DNA of 64,000 bases from Alteromonas halophila (GCF_014651815.1 NZ_BMXP01000009.1:91365-155364); one strand, 5' to 3'. Counted from the first letter of the stretch, positions 17,983 to 27,426 are shown. Numbers and translations are program-made. The notes: generated by a model not told the origin, from the letters alone.

Positions 17983-19290
17983 CTACTGTGTGTAGGCCTG
18001 TCCCGAATTACGCCCTGCATCAGGCTTATTGTTACGGCGCGGACGTGAACGCCGTGACGGTGATGCTTTTTGACCCGCGTCGTTTGTTCTATTCGCTTTT
18101 GGTTTTTTAGGCTTCTTGGGCTTTTTGGGCGCAGACAAACTTGTCGGAGCCAGTGATAATGCTGGCTCAAACCCAGCCAGGTGCTGACGTGGCAGCAACT
18201 TTTGGATCAGAGTTTCAATGTCCTTGAGCTGGGACAGCTCATCGGCACTAACCAGCGACCAGGCTTCGCCTTCCGCCCCGGCACGACCGGTACGGCCAAT
18301 CCGGTGAACATAGTCCGCGGCGGTATTTGGCAGATCCAGGTTAACTACAATCGGTAACTGACTAATATCGATACCGCGCGCAGCAATATCGGTGGCGACC
18401 ATGACATCAATATCGCCGCTCTTGAATGCACTTAGTGCTTTAGTCCGTGCGCCCTGGCTTTTGTTGCCATGGATTGCTGCACTTGGGATTCCGGCAGCAT
18501 CGAGCTTTTTCGAGACACGATTTGCACCATGTTTCGTACGGCTGAATACCAGCGCCTGCTTCCAGTTATTTTGTTTTATCAGCGAAATCAGAGCTGGGAT
18601 TTTGCGATTTTTATCCAGTGGTACCAATGTCTGTGTGACTGAATCCACCGTCGAGTTTTCAGGCGCAGTAGAAATCTTTACAGGCTGCTTTGTGATGGTT
18701 TCTGCCAGCGCTGTAACCGTGGGTGAAAACGTTGCTGAAAACAACAGCGTCTGGCGCTGTTCAGGCAGCAACTTTAAAATGCGTTTTATGTCGTGAATGA
18801 AGCCCATATCCAGCATTCTGTCTGCTTCATCCAGCACCAGAATTTCCAGCTGATGAAATTTCACAGCGTTTTGCTGATACAGATCGAGCAGCCGTCCTGG
18901 CGTTGCCACCAGCACATCGACACCGCGACGCAGACGTTTCATTTGCGGATTAATGCCTACCCCACCAAAAACCACAGCACTGGACAATGGCAAGTCACGA
19001 CTGTACTCACTCACACTTTGTTCAACCTGCGCAGCCAGTTCACGGGTTGGCGTCAGGATCAGTGCCCGAACACAGTTCGACGCAGGCTTTCTGCCTTCGC
19101 TCAGACGTTGCAATAAAGGCAAAGCAAAGCCTGCGGTTTTGCCGGTGCCAGTCTGTGCGGCAGCCAGCACATCCTTGCCTGTGAGCACCGCGGGTATGGC
19201 CTGCTCCTGAATCGGTGACGGCGTTGTATACCCCTGCGCAGAAACAGCATTTTGCAGGGACGCGGATAAGCCCAACTTAGAAAAAGACAT
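17983..19290 (-). CDS. rhlE: DEAD-box RNA helicase RhlE
   Basis: This 435-residue protein has the complete DEAD-box motif series: SPIQEQAIP (Q motif), AAQTGTGKT (I), PTRELA (Ia), VATPGR (Ib), [11 protein letters not shown] (II), FSATF (III), then [10 protein letters not shown] (IV), [11 protein letters not shown] (V) and [10 protein letters not shown] (VI). The C-terminal 60 residues are basic and Pro/Lys/Arg-rich ([20 protein letters not shown]), an RNA-binding tail typical of RhlE. Its role is ATP-dependent RNA remodelling in ribosome assembly and decay, often at low temperature. A cold-shock gene lies just upstream on the same strand, which fits a shared cold response. Confidence 0.92.
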   Translation of the reverse strand: MSFSKLGLSASLQNAVSAQGYTTPSPIQEQAIPAVLTGKDVLAAAQTGTGKTAGFALPLLQRLSEGRKPASNCVRALILTPTRELAAQVEQSVSEYSRDLPLSSAVVFGGVGINPQMKRLRRGVDVLVATPGRLLDLYQQNAVKFHQLEILVLDEADRMLDMGFIHDIKRILKLLPEQRQTLLFSATFSPTVTALAETITKQPVKISTAPENSTVDSVTQTLVPLDKNRKIPALISLIKQNNWKQALVFSRTKHGANRVSKKLDAAGIPSAAIHGNKSQGARTKALSAFKSGDIDVMVATDIAARGIDISQLPIVVNLDLPNTAADYVHRIGRTGRAGAEGEAWSLVSADELSQLKDIETLIQKLLPRQHLAGFEPALSLAPTSLSAPKKPKKPKKPKANRTNDAGQKASPSRRSRPRRNNKPDAGRNSGQAYTQ

Positions 19291-19377
19291 GGCAACCTCG
19301 GGTGGTCAGAAAAATAGACGGGATGGGAATAGTGTAATGAACGGGCACCGATGATGTGCCCGCTGAAAGGTAAGTAC

Positions 19378-19587
19378 TTATAATACTTCTACGTCTGCCG
19401 CTTGCGGGCCTTTGTTACCTTGTTCGACGACGAACTGTACATTCTGACCTTCTGTCAGTGTACGGAAACCGTCAGACTTAATGGCGCGGAAATGTACAAA
19501 TACATCTTTACCGCCATCTGGCTGAGAAATAAAACCGAAGCCTTTTGCTTCGTCGAACCATTTTACTGTGCCTGTTGTTGTAGACAT
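19378..19587 (-). CDS. Cold-shock protein, CspA family
   Basis: This 69-residue protein forms a complete cold-shock domain: [15 protein letters not shown] (RNP1), DVFVHFRAI (RNP2), and a C-terminal [10 protein letters not shown]. It is a single-strand nucleic-acid chaperone. TAGGAG precedes the ATG. The 200 or so bases upstream (to about 19790) contain no gene and are long enough for the extended leader typical of cold-regulated csp mRNAs, though I did not identify a cold box. It lies 87 bp before rhlE on the same strand. Confidence 0.93.
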   Translation of the reverse strand: MSTTTGTVKWFDEAKGFGFISQPDGGKDVFVHFRAIKSDGFRTLTEGQNVQFVVEQGNKGPQAADVEVL

Positions 19588-19853
19588 GGATAACTCCTAA
19601 AAAATAATAGATGAGCGCGGTTACGCACCCGATTTGCGATGAAGGGCTATCGAATCTTGGGAACAGGTCTAAATCAGTAAAGGTCGAAATGAGAATCGCA
19701 CGAGGTGACTAACAAGGGACTAACGGATGTAGCATGGATCAAAGTTAAATAGAACCTTCAAAAGGCGAGCGCAGTGTATCACCCTTATTTGACATGTGCC
19801 AGTTTATTTTTCACACATTGCACATTGTTTTTTCTCTGCGCCAATATCGATAT

Positions 19854-19880
19854 TGCATCCATATTGCTAATTGGGTCGTT
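19854..19880 (+). promoter_or_regulatory. ECF-type promoter of the sigma factor gene
   Basis: TGCATC at 19854-19859, a 17-base spacer and CGTT at 19877-19880 stand 38 bases before the sigma start. The same -35, spacer length and CGT core occur before the DUF4331 gene at 21245, supporting autoregulation by the sigma factor encoded here. Confidence 0.6.
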
Positions 19881-19917
19881 TATGTAGCAGGATGGATAAC
19901 TGCCGAAGAGGTAATCG

Positions 19918-20487
19918 ATGTTGCACTCTTTGGTTCACAACATGCCAGAGGTGCTCATGGAACATGAAACGCTGTTTCCGTTATTATGCAATACTGCAAG
20001 CGGTGACAAGAACGCTTTTGCGAAACTTTACCAGATAACCAGCCCACAACTTTACGCCGTTGCGCTAAAAATGCTCAAAAAGCCGGACCTCGCTGATGAA
20101 GCGACCCAGGATGCATTTGTGAAAATATGGCATAACGCGGGTCACTATCAGCGCGCCAAAGGGACCGTGCTGACCTGGATGGTCAGTATTGTTCGCTATC
20201 GCGCACTGGATTTAATGCGCTACCACAAAGTCAGAAATGAAGTTGACCTCGAAGCCGAGGCCATTCCCGATAAACCTGATAACGCTCAGCGCTTTAGTGC
20301 AGAGCAGCAAAAACTCGAAGAGTGCATGGATGAACTCGATCAGTCACAGCGCCAGGCAATTCAGCTTGCCTACGTTAACGGGCTGTCGCATCAGGAAGTG
20401 GTGCATCATTTGTCCTCGCCACTTGGCACAATTAAAAGCTGGATCCGCCGGGGTCTGCAAAGTCTGAAGCGGTGTTTGTCACTATGA
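19918..20487 (+). CDS. ECF RNA polymerase sigma factor (SigK-like)
   Basis: This 189-residue protein has region 2 (FAKLYQITSPQLYAVALKML, ADEATQDAFVKIW, then WMVSIVRYRALDLMR) and region 4 (CMDELDQSQRQAIQLAYVNG followed by LSHQEVVHHLSSPLGTIKSW). It belongs with SigK-type ECF factors that pair with RskA-like anti-sigma factors, and such a partner follows with a four-base overlap. ATG 19918 has AGAGGT upstream. Likely targets are its own operon and the DUF4331 operon, because both carry the same promoter pattern. Confidence 0.92.
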   Translation: MLHSLVHNMPEVLMEHETLFPLLCNTASGDKNAFAKLYQITSPQLYAVALKMLKKPDLADEATQDAFVKIWHNAGHYQRAKGTVLTWMVSIVRYRALDLMRYHKVRNEVDLEAEAIPDKPDNAQRFSAEQQKLEECMDELDQSQRQAIQLAYVNGLSHQEVVHHLSSPLGTIKSWIRRGLQSLKRCLSL

Positions 20488-21179
20488 ATTATTTAATTGA
20501 AGAACGCTATAACGCGCTGGCCGCAGAATACGTGATTGGCACATTGCGCGGCAAAGCCCGAATTCGCTTTCAAAAACTGATGATGCAATATCAGGCAATA
20601 CACGATGCAACCTGTCTTTGGGAGCAATACCTTGAAGGCCTGAACCATTCAGTTGCACCGGTTACCCCGCCACCTAAAGTGTGGGCCGAAATTCAGCGAC
20701 GCTTAGGGCATGCTGATGCACCGCAGGCGGTTCCCGATCAACCCGCCAAACCATCGCGTAACCCATGGCAATGGACAGCCCTGACAGGGTTAGCCGCGGC
20801 CGTGATCGTTGCGTTGTTTTTGATCGTTCCACAAAAAACAGCTGAGTTACCGGTCTCGCAGGTGGCCATTGTCAGTGACAATGACAACCAGCCACTGTGG
20901 ATTGTTGAAGTATCCCGTGAATCAATTAAGGTCAGAGTGACGGATGCACTCGCCCCGTTGCCTGATACAGATTATGAGTTATGGATGGTGCCGGCCAATG
21001 ATGCCGCCCCGATTTCCCTGGGTTTACTACCAGAATCGGGCAGTCTGCTTGCCGCTGCACCTGACTTTTTGTTCAGTGACAACATTAAAGCACTGGCCGT
21101 CAGTAAAGAACCGCCAGGTGGCTCGCCAACCGGCAGTCCGTCTGAAGTGCTCTATATCGCACCATTGTTTAAAGTCTGA
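20484..21179 (+). CDS. Anti-sigma factor, RskA family
   Basis: This protein of about 231 residues has an N-terminal helical sigma-binding region (NYLIEERYNALAAEYVIGTL), one membrane helix (about 96-114; WTALTGLAAAVIVALFLIV) and a periplasmic RskA domain. That domain contains YELWMVPAND, ISLGLLPESG and ALAVSKEPPGGSPTGSP. It would hold the upstream sigma factor inactive until an envelope signal triggers its proteolysis. The ATG overlaps the sigma stop (ATGA), so 20484 is preferred over the GTG at 20472. A terminator follows the stop. Confidence 0.9.
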   Translation: MNYLIEERYNALAAEYVIGTLRGKARIRFQKLMMQYQAIHDATCLWEQYLEGLNHSVAPVTPPPKVWAEIQRRLGHADAPQAVPDQPAKPSRNPWQWTALTGLAAAVIVALFLIVPQKTAELPVSQVAIVSDNDNQPLWIVEVSRESIKVRVTDALAPLPDTDYELWMVPANDAAPISLGLLPESGSLLAAAPDFLFSDNIKALAVSKEPPGGSPTGSPSEVLYIAPLFKV

Positions 21180-21190
21180 GCACACGTCTC

Positions 21191-21216
21191 AAAGCCGGCA
21201 ACACTGCCGGCTTTTC
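21191..21216 (+). terminator. Terminator after the anti-sigma gene
   Basis: AAAGCCGGCA and TGCCGGCTTTT form a stable stem with a short ACAC loop and a TTTT run. It separates the sigma/anti-sigma unit from the DUF4331 unit, which therefore needs its own promoter. Confidence 0.8.
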
Positions 21217-21244
21217 ATTAAATTTAAAAATATTTTACATTTTT

Positions 21245-21271
21245 TGCATCTAGCAGCACTTCCCTGCCGTA
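21245..21271 (+). promoter_or_regulatory. ECF-type promoter of the DUF4331 operon
   Basis: TGCATC at 21245-21250, a 17-base spacer and CGTA at 21268-21271 lie 36 bases before the DUF4331 start. The motif, spacing and distance match the site in front of the sigma gene. Confidence 0.6.
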
Positions 21272-21305
21272 AGGCTTGATGAATACACAACACAAGGAAT
21301 TCATC

Positions 21306-22886
21306 ATGCTCTTGAAAAAATCGACATTGTTGACCGCTTCGGTTGCACTTGTTGCCAGTAGTGTTATGGCATCAAGTCACCGTGAAGCTCCCAACATTAC
21401 GCGTCACCCTACGCTGGACAGTACCGACTTTTACGCGTTCAGTAGTTATGAGCCTGGCCGCGAAGGGTATGTCACCTTTATCGCCAACTATATACCACTG
21501 CAAGATCCTTACGGTGGCCCCAATTACTATGCGATGGACCCCTATGCGGAATACGTTATTCACATCGATAGCGACGGCGATGCGACCGAGGACATGAGCT
21601 TTGTGTTTAATTTCTCGCAAATGCTGCCCTCGGATAATGAAGGTGTGGCATTGCCGGTCGGCCCTGATGACGCACAGAAGATGATTAAAGTGCCGCTTAA
21701 GAATGTTGGGCCTGTGTCTGCAGAAGACAGCAGTGCCGCCAACTTCTCTGAAATGTATACGCTGGAAGTAGTCAGTGGCGACATGCAAAGTGGTACACGC
21801 ACTGAAATAACCCCTGCCGCAGGCGGTATGTTCAAAAAACCGCTGGATTATATCGGTAACAAAACCTTTACCAGCAGCGAAGAATATCAGCGCTACGCGG
21901 ATACCTTCGTTTATGACATCTCGGTTCCGGGCTGTAGTGATATGGGACGCGTGTTTGTCGGCCAGCGTAAAGACCCCTTTGTTGTAAATCTGGGCGAAAC
22001 CTTCGACCTGGTCAATTATGTGCCAGTTGAGGGTGACAGTGCACCTGGTGCCGGTGATGGCGGCGGTTTCCCCGGCGGTATCACACAGGACAGCGCCAAT
22101 GACGACCTGAAAGATAAAAATGTGACATCGCTGGCCATTGAAGTACCCGCGAGTTGTGTGACCGGTGATGGCAATGGTGTCATTGGTAGCTGGACAACTG
22201 CTCGCTTACCGCAGGCTCGCATCCTGAACCCTGACGCTACGTTTGAGAAACCCGAGGTGCATGGCGGTGCCATGACACAGGTATCACGCCTGGGTAACCC
22301 ACTGGTCAACGAACTGGTTATTGGTATTGGTGATAAAGACACCTTTTCAACCTCTCACCCCAGTGAAGATGGTCAGTTCGCTGATTATGTAACCCATCCG
22401 GTGTTGCCCGAGCTTCTGAACGTACTGTTCAGAGATGCCGTCAATGACACGCTGGGTACATCTATTGATACGCTGGCACCCACCAATTTCCCACGTAACG
22501 ATCTGGTCACGGCGTTTTTGACCGGTTTTGAAGGTGTGAACCAGCAAAGCTCGGTTACTGCGTCGGAAATGCTGCGTCTTAATACAGCTATTGACGCCAC
22601 CCCTGCAGAGCAACAGTCTGCCTTTGGTGTGGCAGGAGACGATTTAGCCGGGTTCCCTAACGGACGTCGCCCAGGTGATGACGTCGTCGATATCGCCCTG
22701 CGCGTTGTCATGGGTCGGCTGTGTTATCCCATTCCAATCAATGGTGAAGACACCGCGCTGGGTCTTTGTGAAGAAGAGGATGCGAGTGTAGGCAACGTGC
22801 CCTTCACAGATGGTGCCCCCGTGGATGCGTCCATGGTTGACAGCAGCTTTCCTTACCTGAAGACGCCACTTGCCGGCTCAGAATAG
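21306..22886 (+). CDS. Exported DUF4331 family protein
   Basis: This protein of about 526 residues has a signal peptide (KKSTLLTASVALVASSVMA) followed at once by the DUF4331 opening SSHREAPNITRHPTLDSTDFYAF. It also has FIANYIPLQDPYGGPNYYAMDPYAEY, YVIHIDSDGDATEDMSFVF and the late TGFEGVNQ. Family members are periplasmic or secreted beta-rich proteins of unknown activity, often controlled by ECF sigma factors. The start at 21306 is supported by CAAGGAA and the signal peptide; ATG 21276 is weaker. A cadherin-like lipoprotein gene follows within 10 bp. Confidence 0.9.
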   Translation: MLLKKSTLLTASVALVASSVMASSHREAPNITRHPTLDSTDFYAFSSYEPGREGYVTFIANYIPLQDPYGGPNYYAMDPYAEYVIHIDSDGDATEDMSFVFNFSQMLPSDNEGVALPVGPDDAQKMIKVPLKNVGPVSAEDSSAANFSEMYTLEVVSGDMQSGTRTEITPAAGGMFKKPLDYIGNKTFTSSEEYQRYADTFVYDISVPGCSDMGRVFVGQRKDPFVVNLGETFDLVNYVPVEGDSAPGAGDGGGFPGGITQDSANDDLKDKNVTSLAIEVPASCVTGDGNGVIGSWTTARLPQARILNPDATFEKPEVHGGAMTQVSRLGNPLVNELVIGIGDKDTFSTSHPSEDGQFADYVTHPVLPELLNVLFRDAVNDTLGTSIDTLAPTNFPRNDLVTAFLTGFEGVNQQSSVTASEMLRLNTAIDATPAEQQSAFGVAGDDLAGFPNGRRPGDDVVDIALRVVMGRLCYPIPINGEDTALGLCEEEDASVGNVPFTDGAPVDASMVDSSFPYLKTPLAGSE

Positions 22887-22896
22887 GAGGTTTGAC

Positions 22897-23409
22897 ATGA
22901 ACCATTCAATAAAACTGCTGCTTGTAGCAGGGTTGGCAGGCTCACTGTCAGGCTGCTTCGACAGTGATGATGACGACAACGACAATCAGGACGGTATGCA
23001 AAATGCAGCGCCGACTGCGACGGACGCGTCATTCACTACCGAGGCAGACACCGCCTTTACCGAGATGCTGGATGCTTCTGATCCGGATGGTGATACGCTG
23101 ACCTATGCACTGGAAGAGGAGCCCACGATGGGCAGTGTTGAGGTCATGGACAGCGGCGAGTTCACCTATACGCCTGCGGCGCAGGTGACTGGCATGGACA
23201 GCTTTGTGTTTTCGGTATCTGACGGCACCAATGCTGCCGTGACCGCAACGGTCTCAATCACCATCGAAGACCAGCAGGTCTCGCTGACCAGCTATACGCG
23301 GGAGGCGTTTATGCAAGATGCAACCGATACGCCATTACCGGTGAACGGCAGAACGTTTACCGATGATGCTGATGATGGTGCATTCGACGATCTGCTGATG
23401 GATCAGTAA
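22897..23409 (+). CDS. Lipoprotein with a cadherin-like (Ig-like) domain
   Basis: This 170-residue protein has a lipoprotein signal (LLLVAGLAGSLSGC) with the lipidated Cys followed by an acidic run (DSDDDDNDNQD). One cadherin/Ig-like domain follows (APTATDASFTTEADTAF; DASDPDGDTLTYAL; GEFTYTPAAQVTGMDSFVF), and then a short C-terminal segment. Such domains mediate calcium-stabilised adhesion or protein contacts. TAGGAGG directly precedes the ATG at 22897. It shares the DUF4331 transcript and perhaps its surface location; the two products may interact. Confidence 0.82.
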   Translation: MNHSIKLLLVAGLAGSLSGCFDSDDDDNDNQDGMQNAAPTATDASFTTEADTAFTEMLDASDPDGDTLTYALEEEPTMGSVEVMDSGEFTYTPAAQVTGMDSFVFSVSDGTNAAVTATVSITIEDQQVSLTSYTREAFMQDATDTPLPVNGRTFTDDADDGAFDDLLMDQ

Positions 23410-23445
23410 TCCACTTTCGCCAGGGACGGTGTTTTTAGTTTAAAA

Positions 23446-23509
23446 CAGACCACAGCCAGGCGCAGAACCCTGATCCTGGTTTCCACAACGACTGGCTGTG
23501 GCTGTTTTT
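23446..23509 (+). terminator. Terminator after the lipoprotein gene
   Basis: A long stem pairs ACAGACCACAGCCAG with CTGGCTGTGGCTGT (one bulged base) and is followed by a TTTTT run. The loop is about 32 nt. It ends the sigma-controlled unit before the TonB receptor operon. Confidence 0.65.
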
Positions 23510-23641
23510 CTGTTCATCACAACATCGACACCTGTACGTTGTCGTCGCGCAGTCAGACAGGCTGGCAATCATTTCTGCTATCACCCAAAATCTCTCCCCT
23601 TCATTAATTAAACGCGCCTTTGTGCGGGGTTACTAAGTGGT

Positions 23642-23656
23642 GCGACAATTTGCCGC
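23642..23656 (+). promoter_or_regulatory. RegA/PrrA-type operator upstream of the TonB receptor
   Basis: The sequence GCGAC-AATTT-GCCGC matches the inverted GCGNC/GNCGC half-sites known for RegA/PrrA/ActR regulators. It is part of a larger palindrome, TGCGACA…TGCCGCA. It sits about 60 bp before a receptor gene that is cotranscribed with a RegB/RegA-like pair, so autoregulation is the simplest reading. Confidence 0.5.
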
Positions 23657-23716
23657 ATCCCGGCTTTTGAATTTGGTTGTTATTATCCGAATTAAATTCT
23701 TATTAGTCAGGTTGTT

Positions 23717-25819
23717 ATGCTGTTACGTTTCCCATTGCTATTACCCGTTTCACTATTGGTTTCTGTCCCCACCGTACTCGCCAGTAATATCGCTGACAGT
23801 GAGCTTGAGCATATCGAAATCACTGGTCACGCGCACGAGCAGGAAGTGCATGGCGCTGTCGATGAACTGCTAAACCAGCGTGGCGTAACATTTTCTGAAG
23901 CTGGAGGCGTGTCGGCGCTACCGGTAATCAACGGGCTAATGGGCGACCGCATCAGTGTCTCAGTTGATGGCGCGACTCTGACCGCTGCCTGTGCCAACCA
24001 GATGAACCCGCCGCTTTCTTATGTTTCAGCCAACCAGATACGTCATGTTCAGGTTTTACCGGGCGTTTCGCCAGTAAGTCGTGGAGGCGACAATATTGCC
24101 GGTGTTATTGCGCTTGAGACAATAAACCCACAGTACAGTGAGCAGTCCCATTTTACGGTGCAATCAGGCAATGCCGGACTTTCCTATCGCAGCGCTAACC
24201 AGCTACAAGGCGTCAATGGTAGCCTGCACCTTGCCAGTGACACGCTGAGTCTGCGCTATACCGGCGCTTTTGAAGACGCCAAAAGTTATCAGGATGGTAA
24301 TGGCGCGACCGTTTTCGACACCCTGTATCGTGCCCAAAATCATGCGCTGACTGGCGCTTTCAGAGACGATACTGCGCAGCTTGCAGTTAAAGTCAGTCAT
24401 CAGGCCATTCCCTTTCAGGGGTTTGCCAACCAGTACATGGACATGACTGACAATACCAGCACTGGCGTCACCGTTCGCTACGAGCATGGATTCACCTCAG
24501 GCGATCTGTTGGTGCACGCCAACTGGCATGAAGTTGACCATGAAATGGGCTTTTTCAGCGCGCAGAAAACCGGCATGATGCCGATGCTGACGGATGCCAG
24601 CGATCGGTCGCTGAAAATGGCCTGGAATATGTCACTAAGCCCTGCCCACCAGCTATCGTTAGGCGCCGAATATCATGACTACCGTCTGGATGACTGGTGG
24701 CCGGCGCTTGACGGCTCAATGATGATGGGGCCTGATGACTTTATCAATATCAATAATGGTAAGCGGACACGCGCTGCCATGTACGGCGAAACAGACATGG
24801 CCCTGGCTGCAAACTGGCAGTTATCAGCTGGCGTACGGCTTGAACATGTCGTCACCAACACGGACGAGGTACAGCCTTATAACCGCATGCCGATGATGGG
24901 CATGCCGAATAAAGACGCGGCAGCCGCCGACCGCTTTAACCAGGCGTCGCGTAAGCGCTCGGAAAATCTGGTCGATATAACGCTGTTGCTGACCCATCGT
25001 ATAGCTGACAACCACCACTGGCAGGCCGGCCTGTCACGCAAAAACCGGGCGCCCAATCTGTACGAGCGTTATAGCTGGGGCAAAGGCACTATGGCCACCA
25101 CCATGATTGGCTGGTTTGGTGACGGCAACGGCTACACGGGCAATCTGACGCTGACGGCGGAAACAGCGCACACTTTCAGCGTAGGCTATACGTTTGAGAA
25201 TTCGAAAGCCACGACTGCACTGAGCATTACACCGTATTACACCAAGGTGGACGATTATATTGATGTCGATGTCACCGGTCAGTTCTTTGCCTTCAACCGC
25301 ATGCAGCAACCCGGCGCGATGCGTAACTCACTGACGTTTACCAACCTCGACGCCACGCTTTACGGGGTGGATATGAGTGCCCGCCACCTGCTATTCAGCA
25401 GCCAGCATCGCGGAGAACTGAATGTATCAGTAAATGCTGCCCTAAACCGTGGTAGTCGTGATGACAGTGGCGAGCCACTTTATCAGCAAATGCCCTGGCA
25501 ATGGGGAGTGCAGTTGCAACACACACTGGGCGGCTGGACAAACAGTCTGCAGCTTCAGTGGGTTGCTGACAAAACTCGCGTCGATCCACGGCGCCTGGAA
25601 AACCGCACAGGCAGCTATACCCTTATCAACCTGCACAGTGCTTACCAGTGGGAGCATCTGAGCATACGCGCGGGCATTTCTAATTTATTTGACAAGGACT
25701 ATGCCTTACCATTGGGCGGTGTCAGCGTCGCCGATATTCGCATGCAACGTTCCCAGGACTTTTTGCAACTTGCCGGAGAGGGCCGCTCGGTTAATATAGA
25801 GCTGAATTACCGGTTTTAG
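23717..25819 (+). CDS. TonB-dependent outer-membrane receptor, probably for copper (OprC/NosA-like)
   Basis: This 700-residue protein has a signal peptide (cleavage near VLA-SNI), a TonB-box-like ELEHIEITG, a plug domain and a beta-barrel ending in ELNYRF. The plug carries CANQM at residues 92-96, within the sequence ACANQMNPPLSYVS, and the barrel has HEM at 275-277. Together these form a CxxxM and HxM pair like the copper site described for OprC of Pseudomonas aeruginosa. Met-rich runs (GMMPML, SMMMG, MPMMGMP) add soft-metal ligands. The receptor is probably cotranscribed with a RegB/RegA-like pair and preceded by a matching operator. Confidence 0.85.
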   Translation: MLLRFPLLLPVSLLVSVPTVLASNIADSELEHIEITGHAHEQEVHGAVDELLNQRGVTFSEAGGVSALPVINGLMGDRISVSVDGATLTAACANQMNPPLSYVSANQIRHVQVLPGVSPVSRGGDNIAGVIALETINPQYSEQSHFTVQSGNAGLSYRSANQLQGVNGSLHLASDTLSLRYTGAFEDAKSYQDGNGATVFDTLYRAQNHALTGAFRDDTAQLAVKVSHQAIPFQGFANQYMDMTDNTSTGVTVRYEHGFTSGDLLVHANWHEVDHEMGFFSAQKTGMMPMLTDASDRSLKMAWNMSLSPAHQLSLGAEYHDYRLDDWWPALDGSMMMGPDDFININNGKRTRAAMYGETDMALAANWQLSAGVRLEHVVTNTDEVQPYNRMPMMGMPNKDAAAADRFNQASRKRSENLVDITLLLTHRIADNHHWQAGLSRKNRAPNLYERYSWGKGTMATTMIGWFGDGNGYTGNLTLTAETAHTFSVGYTFENSKATTALSITPYYTKVDDYIDVDVTGQFFAFNRMQQPGAMRNSLTFTNLDATLYGVDMSARHLLFSSQHRGELNVSVNAALNRGSRDDSGEPLYQQMPWQWGVQLQHTLGGWTNSLQLQWVADKTRVDPRRLENRTGSYTLINLHSAYQWEHLSIRAGISNLFDKDYALPLGGVSVADIRMQRSQDFLQLAGEGRSVNIELNYRF

Positions 25820-25825
25820 GTTTTT

Positions 25826-26890
25826 ATGTTACTGCTACTTGTTATTGCCCTGTCTAAACGTTCGCGGTTTTCCGTATGGCTGACTACCCTGCTTTTGCTT
25901 AGCGAAGTCCTGCTGGTTAACGCAGTGCTGGCCGTAAATGGCGGTGCGAGTAATCCGTTTGGTGTTGTGCTGCTGATCCCTATCGTACTGGCATTTATGT
26001 TATTGCCACTGGCCGTTGCGGTCGCTGTACTGATGGTAACCATTGCCTTACAAAGTGCACAGTTACTGATGCTGTCCGGCAGTGGCCATGCTGGGCACGC
26101 CATGCTGGGACATTATCATGGGATGATTCTGGGCTTTGTGTTTACCGGCTTACTGATAGGCGTCGTTATCCGTTACTTTCGCTGGCAACTGGCCAGTCGG
26201 GAACAGCAAATTCAGCGTATGCGTGAACGCCAGTTACGCGACGAACAGTTGCTGGCTATTGGCACTGCAGCTGCACAACTGACACACGATGTTGCTACGC
26301 CTGCACAAACCATTCGGCTGCTGCTCGAAGAAGCCGGAGAGTCACCTTCGCCCCCGGCCTGGGTAGAGCAGCTCAATGCTGAGTTTGGCCGTATTGAGTC
26401 GCACCTGCATACCTGGCGTACGCTGGCTGATGATATTCGCGAAAAGCGCACCTTTGCTTATTCCCCTGATACACTCTGGCAAGCGCTCCAGAAAACGCTG
26501 CATACAGCACGGCCAGAAGCCCGGATTTCATGGCACTGTAATACGCTGCCGGATGCTTCTGTTCACGCTGATCGCACGCTACTGCCTGCTATTTCCAGTA
26601 TTGTGATAAATGCGTGTGAAGCGACCCACCGGCTAGCCAGCCATCCTGTCGAGGTAACCAGCAACGCCACCGGGCATGGCTGGCAACTGGCCATCGCCAA
26701 TGCCTGTGATGTGATTGATGATGCCATGCTCGAGCAGCTTGGCGCACAATTTATGACGAGCAGTACTGGCCACGGCGTTGGCGCTGTGATCAGCAACGCC
26801 ACCATCGAGCGTTTTGGCGGTAGTGTCACCTGGCAGCGAAATGGTCAAATACTTGTCACGCTGATTACGTTACCGGTGAGCCCGTCGTGA
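25826..26890 (+). CDS. RegB/PrrB-like redox-sensing histidine kinase
   Basis: This 354-residue protein has an N-terminal membrane region (about residues 1-125) and a cytoplasmic kinase core. Between the early helices it carries GGASNPF at residues 39-45, the GGxxNPF quinone-binding motif of RegB/PrrB kinases. The phospho-acceptor His is in LTHDVATPAQTI (about residue 154). INACEA (N box) and GHGVGAVISNA (G box) follow. It should sense quinone redox state and phosphorylate the regulator whose start overlaps its stop. It lies six bases after the TonB receptor gene, an unusual operon for this family. Confidence 0.88.
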   Translation: MLLLLVIALSKRSRFSVWLTTLLLLSEVLLVNAVLAVNGGASNPFGVVLLIPIVLAFMLLPLAVAVAVLMVTIALQSAQLLMLSGSGHAGHAMLGHYHGMILGFVFTGLLIGVVIRYFRWQLASREQQIQRMRERQLRDEQLLAIGTAAAQLTHDVATPAQTIRLLLEEAGESPSPPAWVEQLNAEFGRIESHLHTWRTLADDIREKRTFAYSPDTLWQALQKTLHTARPEARISWHCNTLPDASVHADRTLLPAISSIVINACEATHRLASHPVEVTSNATGHGWQLAIANACDVIDDAMLEQLGAQFMTSSTGHGVGAVISNATIERFGGSVTWQRNGQILVTLITLPVSPS

Positions 26891-27402
26891 GGATTATTCT
26901 TATTGACGATGATGCGGTGTTTCTTGAAACATTAACGCGCCGCTTACGAAATACCGGCCGCTATCAGGTAACGCCGTGTGAGTCAGCCAAAGACGCATTG
27001 ACGCTGTCGATGACACAGGCGGACGCGCTTTTGCTGGATATGCAGTTAGGACAGGAATCGGGGCTCGATGCTATTGCTCCCTTACGCACACGCTTCGCGC
27101 CACAGCATCTGATTATGCTTACTGGCTATGCCAGCATCGCCACCACGGTAGAAGCAATGAAGCGTGGCGCGACTGATTATCTTGCAAAGCCTGTCAGCCT
27201 GAATGACATAAGGCGTAAACTGGAAGGTACGGACAGCGTACAGGCCGACTTTACGCCACTATCAACCGCACAGCTTGAGCGTGAACATATTGAACATACC
27301 CTCCACCAGCATCAAGGGAATATCAGCGCAACGGCTGCAGCACTTGGCATGCACAGGCGCACTTTGCAACGTAAGCTAAAAAAATTCTCGCGCGGAAGTT
27401 AA
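26887..27402 (+). CDS. RegA/ActR-like response regulator
   Basis: This 171-residue protein has a receiver domain with acidic DDD at 7-9, the phospho-acceptor Asp at 51 (LLLDMQLG), Thr at about 79 and Lys at 101 (YLAKP). A Fis-type helix-turn-helix of the RegA/PrrA/ActR family follows: REHIEHTLHQHQGNISATAA followed by ALGMHRRTLQRKLKK. It should bind GCGNC/GNCGC sites, and one lies before the TonB receptor gene. The GTG start lies at the end of the kinase gene (four-base overlap), so the pair is coupled. Effects on respiratory or copper genes outside this window are expected but not shown. Confidence 0.9.
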   Translation: MRIILIDDDAVFLETLTRRLRNTGRYQVTPCESAKDALTLSMTQADALLLDMQLGQESGLDAIAPLRTRFAPQHLIMLTGYASIATTVEAMKRGATDYLAKPVSLNDIRRKLEGTDSVQADFTPLSTAQLEREHIEHTLHQHQGNISATAAALGMHRRTLQRKLKKFSRGS

Positions 27403-27426
27403 CCACTCAGCAGACGCAGCAAGGAT

